From: Comamonadaceae bacterium
Lineage (GTDB): Bacteria; Pseudomonadota; Gammaproteobacteria; Burkholderiales; Burkholderiaceae_C
DNA length: 36,054 nt
Direction: 5' to 3'
Assembly (NCBI GenBank): GCA_947451205.1
Contig: CANFZL010000004.1
Span: forward strand, 1 to 36,054
Shown: in pieces, positions 33,728 through 36,054 of the stretch
Numbering within the stretch: the stretch's first letter is position 1
How the letters are laid out: every line of letters starts with the position of its first letter
Position numbers and translations under genes: made by a program
Notes under the pieces: model-generated
The model's input: the letters and a program-made list of their open reading frames with translations, nothing else
Databases searched by the model: none
What the model was told of the DNA's origin: nothing

Positions 33728-35065
33728 ATGAACCTCACTCCAGCCAGCGTTATCGGCCCCGACATCCATCAGAGGCCCAGCAGCGACAGCCTTTACCCAT
33801 CCAGCGACAGCGTCGCCCCAGGAGACATCGCCGTGGGCGTGGTGATCGGGCGTGCTTCTGAGTACTTCGACTTTTTTGTTTTTGGCATCGCGTCGGTATT
33901 GGTCTTTCCTGCGGTGTTCTTTCCGTTTGTGGACAGTCTGCAGGGCACGCTCTACGCTTTTGTCCTGTTTTCCTTGGCCTTTGTTGTGCGTCCACTGGGC
34001 ACTGTCGCCGGTATGTGGCTGCAGCGCCGCTACGGTCGCAGCGCCAAGCTCAGCCTCGCGCTGCTGTTGCTGGGTTGCGCCACCGCAGCCATGGCCTTGT
34101 TGCCTGGCTACCAAGTGTTGGGCGTCGGCGCTATTGCCTTGCTGGCGTTGTGCCGAATCGGCCAGGGGCTGGCACTTGGCGGCTCGTGGGACGGACTCCC
34201 ATCGCTTTTGGCCTTGAACGCACCCGAAGCCCGGCGCGGCTGGTACGCCATGCTGGGCCAACTCGGCGCACCGCTGGGGTTTTTAATCGCTTGCAGCTTG
34301 TTTGCCTATCTCTGGGGCAATTTGAGCAGTGCGGAATTTTTGGATTGGGGCTGGCGCTACCCTTTCTTTGCCGCTTTCGCGATCAATGTGGTGGCTTTGT
34401 TTGCTCGCCTGCGCTTGGTGGTCACGCATGAATACGAGCGCGAGTTGGATGCCAATGAACTGCAACCCTGCAGCGTTCGCGAACTGCTTAGCGCCCAGGG
34501 CAACAACTTGTTCATCGGCGCTTTTGCTGCGCTGGCCAGTTTTGCCCTGTTCCACATCGTCACGGTGTTTCCCCTGTCTTGGGTGATGTTGTACTCAGAG
34601 CAGTTGATTGGCGAGTTCCTCGTTGTCGAGATGTTTGGCGCGCTGCTGGCTGCTGCTGCCATGCCGCTGTCTGGCCTGCTAGCTGACCGCATCGGACGGC
34701 GCAGCACGCTGGGCCTGCTGGCAGTGCTGATTGGTGTGTTTGGGTTGTTTGCCCCCGTGCTGCTTGGCGGCGGAACACTGGGTCAAGACGCCTTCATCCT
34801 GATCGGCTTTGTCTTGCTGGGTTTGTCGTATGGCCAGGCGGCAGGGGCCGTCACGGCTAACTTCTTGCCCCACTTGCGCTACACCGGCGCAGCGCTAACG
34901 ACCGATCTGGCATGGCTGATAGGCGCTGCCTTCGCGCCATTGGTGGCCCTCGGCTTGTCCGCGCGCTTTGGCTTGGTGGCTGTCAGTGTTTACTTGCTTT
35001 CTGGCGCTGTTTGCACCTTGCTGGCGCTGCGCGCCAACCGAACACTGTCGTTGCGGGATCAGTAG
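33728..35065 (+). CDS. MFS transporter, metabolite:H+ symporter-like
   Basis: A 445-residue inner-membrane transporter with about 12 hydrophobic helices. The first helix follows APGDIAVGVVIGRASEYFDFF, given here as GRASEYFDFFVFG, a pattern of the metabolite:H+ symporter (MHS) group. The loop motifs are QRRYGRSAKL after helix 2-3 and LADRIGRRSTLG in the second half, the duplicated MFS signature. Substrates in this group are organic acids, betaine, proline or aromatic acids; none can be assigned here. It is divergent from cyoA and shares the FNR-like control region, so oxygen-linked expression is possible. No downstream partner gene is intact. Confidence 0.87.
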   Translation: MNLTPASVIGPDIHQRPSSDSLYPSSDSVAPGDIAVGVVIGRASEYFDFFVFGIASVLVFPAVFFPFVDSLQGTLYAFVLFSLAFVVRPLGTVAGMWLQRRYGRSAKLSLALLLLGCATAAMALLPGYQVLGVGAIALLALCRIGQGLALGGSWDGLPSLLALNAPEARRGWYAMLGQLGAPLGFLIACSLFAYLWGNLSSAEFLDWGWRYPFFAAFAINVVALFARLRLVVTHEYERELDANELQPCSVRELLSAQGNNLFIGAFAALASFALFHIVTVFPLSWVMLYSEQLIGEFLVVEMFGALLAAAAMPLSGLLADRIGRRSTLGLLAVLIGVFGLFAPVLLGGGTLGQDAFILIGFVLLGLSYGQAAGAVTANFLPHLRYTGAALTTDLAWLIGAAFAPLVALGLSARFGLVAVSVYLLSGAVCTLLALRANRTLSLRDQ

Positions 35066-35157
35066 CAAGTCCGGGACTCGCGTTGCCGCCTTGATTAATC
35101 GCTAGTTTGACCTTGTTGAATTCCACCCAGAATTGACCCCTTGGAGGTGCGGCGTTG
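35066..35157. other. Gap after MFS gene with possible IS21-type end remnant
   Basis: No gene is seen. Two TTGACC repeats (35107-35112 and 35133-35138, 26 bp apart) and the stretch ATTGACCCC resemble the repeated GGTCAA-type ends of IS21-family elements from memory. The truncated crotonase ends just beyond it. No transposase remains. Confidence 0.25.
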
Positions 35158-35460
35158 TCACCTAAGTGTCAAACCTTGGCCGAGCTCGAAGCCATTGACA
35201 GCCGCAATGACGATGGCTGGATGCTTGCGCAATGCCATGTTGATTTCAATCGCCTCTGACCCGGCGGTGTCGACTTGGTCTGCGGCTATTTCTGCTTCCC
35301 GTTCCTTCAGATCTGGACCTGCGTAAAAGCTTGCACCTGTTCCCCTCAACACAATGACCTGAACCTTGCCATGCAAGGCTTCAAGCCCACGCAACAAACT
35401 GTCTTGTGTCGCTCGATCCAAAGCGTTCCGTTTGGCCTCACGGTCGATCCTCAGCAATGC
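35158..35460 (-). pseudogene. Crotonase fragment (N-terminal half, broken at both ends)
   Basis: About 100 residues read LLRIDREAKRNALDRATQ, then VIVLRGTGASFYAGPDLKE, ALRKHPAIVIAAVNG and FELGQGLTLR before a stop. This is the first half of an enoyl-CoA hydratase. The oxyanion motif, usually FCAGLDL, reads FYAGPDL, and the catalytic-glutamate half is missing. The left break is near 35160 beside the possible IS end. The right break is near 35460, where the sequence joins a Bug-receptor N-terminus in another frame. Confidence 0.8.
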
Positions 35461-35606
35461 CCAGTCGGGGTGTACAGCACGACGAAAAAGATCGGCTTGT
35501 TGGGCCAGTCGGACTGAGCTTGCGCGTGGCTGGTGTGGAGTCCAGTCAGAGCCACTAAGCCTGCTAAAACCAGTCGCCTAGTCACCGCTGTTTGCTCTAA
35601 TCTCAT
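35451..35606 (-). pseudogene. Bug-type receptor N-terminal fragment
   Basis: From ATG 35606 the frame reads MRLEQTAVTRRLVLAGLVAL, a signal peptide ending near THSHAQA-like HTSHAQAQS, then DWPNKPIFFVVLYTPTGHC and a stop at 35451. Only about 50 residues of a ~320-residue family remain; the reading leaves Bug homology at YTPTG and enters crotonase sequence. It starts 25 bp after the CoA-transferase stop, so the three were probably one operon before a deletion. Confidence 0.85.
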
Positions 35607-35631
35607 GGCTAGGCTGCGCTTGTCTCGGTTT

Positions 35632-36054
35632 TTAGATTGATGGAGCCAAAGTGGGCCCTGTGAGGGTTTGAATGTCCGCCGCACCGTACCCTAATTCTGC
35701 CAATAGTTCGGCGTTGTGCTCGCCCAATTTCGGTGGATTCAACCGAACGCCTAGTCGTTTGCCACCCATCGTGATCGGCATCAGGACTGTTTTGCTGGGG
35801 CGTCCGTCTGGCAAAGTAATCGATGCTAAACCGCCGTTAGCCAACAGGTGTGGGTCATCCATCAAGTCTTGTGGGCGTGTGATCGGTGCGAAGGGGAGTG
35901 CATATTTTTCAAACACCGCGCTGAGCTCGGCTGCACTGAAGTCGGCCAGCCGTTCGCGCAGCAACGGCATCATCCAGTCGCGCGCCCGCACCCGGTCGTT
36001 GTTACTGCCCAATCGTTCATCGCGCTGAAGGTCATCAAAGCCGAAGGCTTGACA
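35632..36054 (-). CDS. CaiB/BaiF (class III) CoA-transferase, C-terminal part, cut by window edge
   Basis: The last 140 residues of a family III CoA-transferase, open at the right edge and ending in TAA at 35632. Visible features: QAFGFDDLQRDERLGSNNDR, the RPLLRERL-like MMPLLRERLADFSAAEL, and ALPFAPITRPQDLMDDPHL, the common C-terminal pattern in which the second substrate domain closes. The catalytic Asp is in the missing N-terminal part. It probably moves CoA between two carboxylic acids. It precedes the broken Bug and crotonase genes, so its pathway is likely damaged although this part of the gene shows no lesion. Confidence 0.88.
   Translation of the reverse strand, partial: CQAFGFDDLQRDERLGSNNDRVRARDWMMPLLRERLADFSAAELSAVFEKYALPFAPITRPQDLMDDPHLLANGGLASITLPDGRPSKTVLMPITMGGKRLGVRLNPPKLGEHNAELLAELGYGAADIQTLTGPTLAPSI

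Noticed and set aside
35072-35084. AGTCC-G-GGACT after the MFS gene as a terminator
   Set aside because: The loop is one base, too tight to fold as a hairpin, and no T run follows.

Overview
The window looks like chromosomal DNA of a betaproteobacterium of the order Burkholderiales, probably a Comamonadaceae member near Rhodoferax or Polaromonas. The signs are a GC-rich coding bias, several Bug-type (TTT family) periplasmic receptors, a complete aerobic benzoyl-CoA (box) cluster with its XRE/shikimate-kinase regulator, and a cyoABCD-SURF1-RegB-RegA respiratory block. The genus is inferred from gene content and was not tested.

Layout. Positions 1-3441 (minus) hold an operon read as crotonase, feruloyl-CoA synthase, then a thiolase cut by the window edge. 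Divergent from it at 3568 is an amidohydrolase resembling beta-ketoacyl-CoA hydrolases of hydroxycinnamate catabolism. Then come a LuxR-type regulator (minus), a divergent, somewhat AT-richer operon (5423-9850: acyl-CoA ligase, crotonase, Bug receptor, SDR dehydrogenase) and a PanE-like reductase. Together these look like CoA-dependent side-chain degradation of phenylpropanoid or similar acids.

Positions 10920-25825 are the benzoate locus. On the minus strand, from 20045 down: DUF4863 protein, aldehyde dehydrogenase (BoxD type), benzoate-CoA ligase, alpha/beta hydrolase, and a five-gene branched-chain-type ABC importer (receptor, two permeases, two ATPases). On the plus strand: boxR, boxC, boxB, boxA. 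Import, CoA activation, epoxidation, ring cleavage and semialdehyde oxidation are all present. A closely matching 25-bp element lies at the promoter of each arm (20106-20130 and 21134-21158) and is the best BoxR operator candidate.

Positions 25842-26789 are a gene graveyard: a MaoC relic, a Bug-receptor pseudogene and an amidohydrolase tail with an in-frame stop. Positions 26808-33578 (minus) encode a cytochrome bo-type ubiquinol oxidase (CyoA-D), SURF1 and the redox two-component pair RegB/RegA. Upstream of cyoA, between it and a divergent MFS transporter, are one perfect FNR/Anr box, a 17-bp palindrome and a one-mismatch FNR/Anr box. The right end (35066-36054) holds a second set of broken genes: a possible IS end, a crotonase fragment fused to a Bug-receptor N-terminus, and the C-terminal part of a CaiB/BaiF CoA-transferase running off the window.

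No tRNA, rRNA, CRISPR array or intact transposase was seen.
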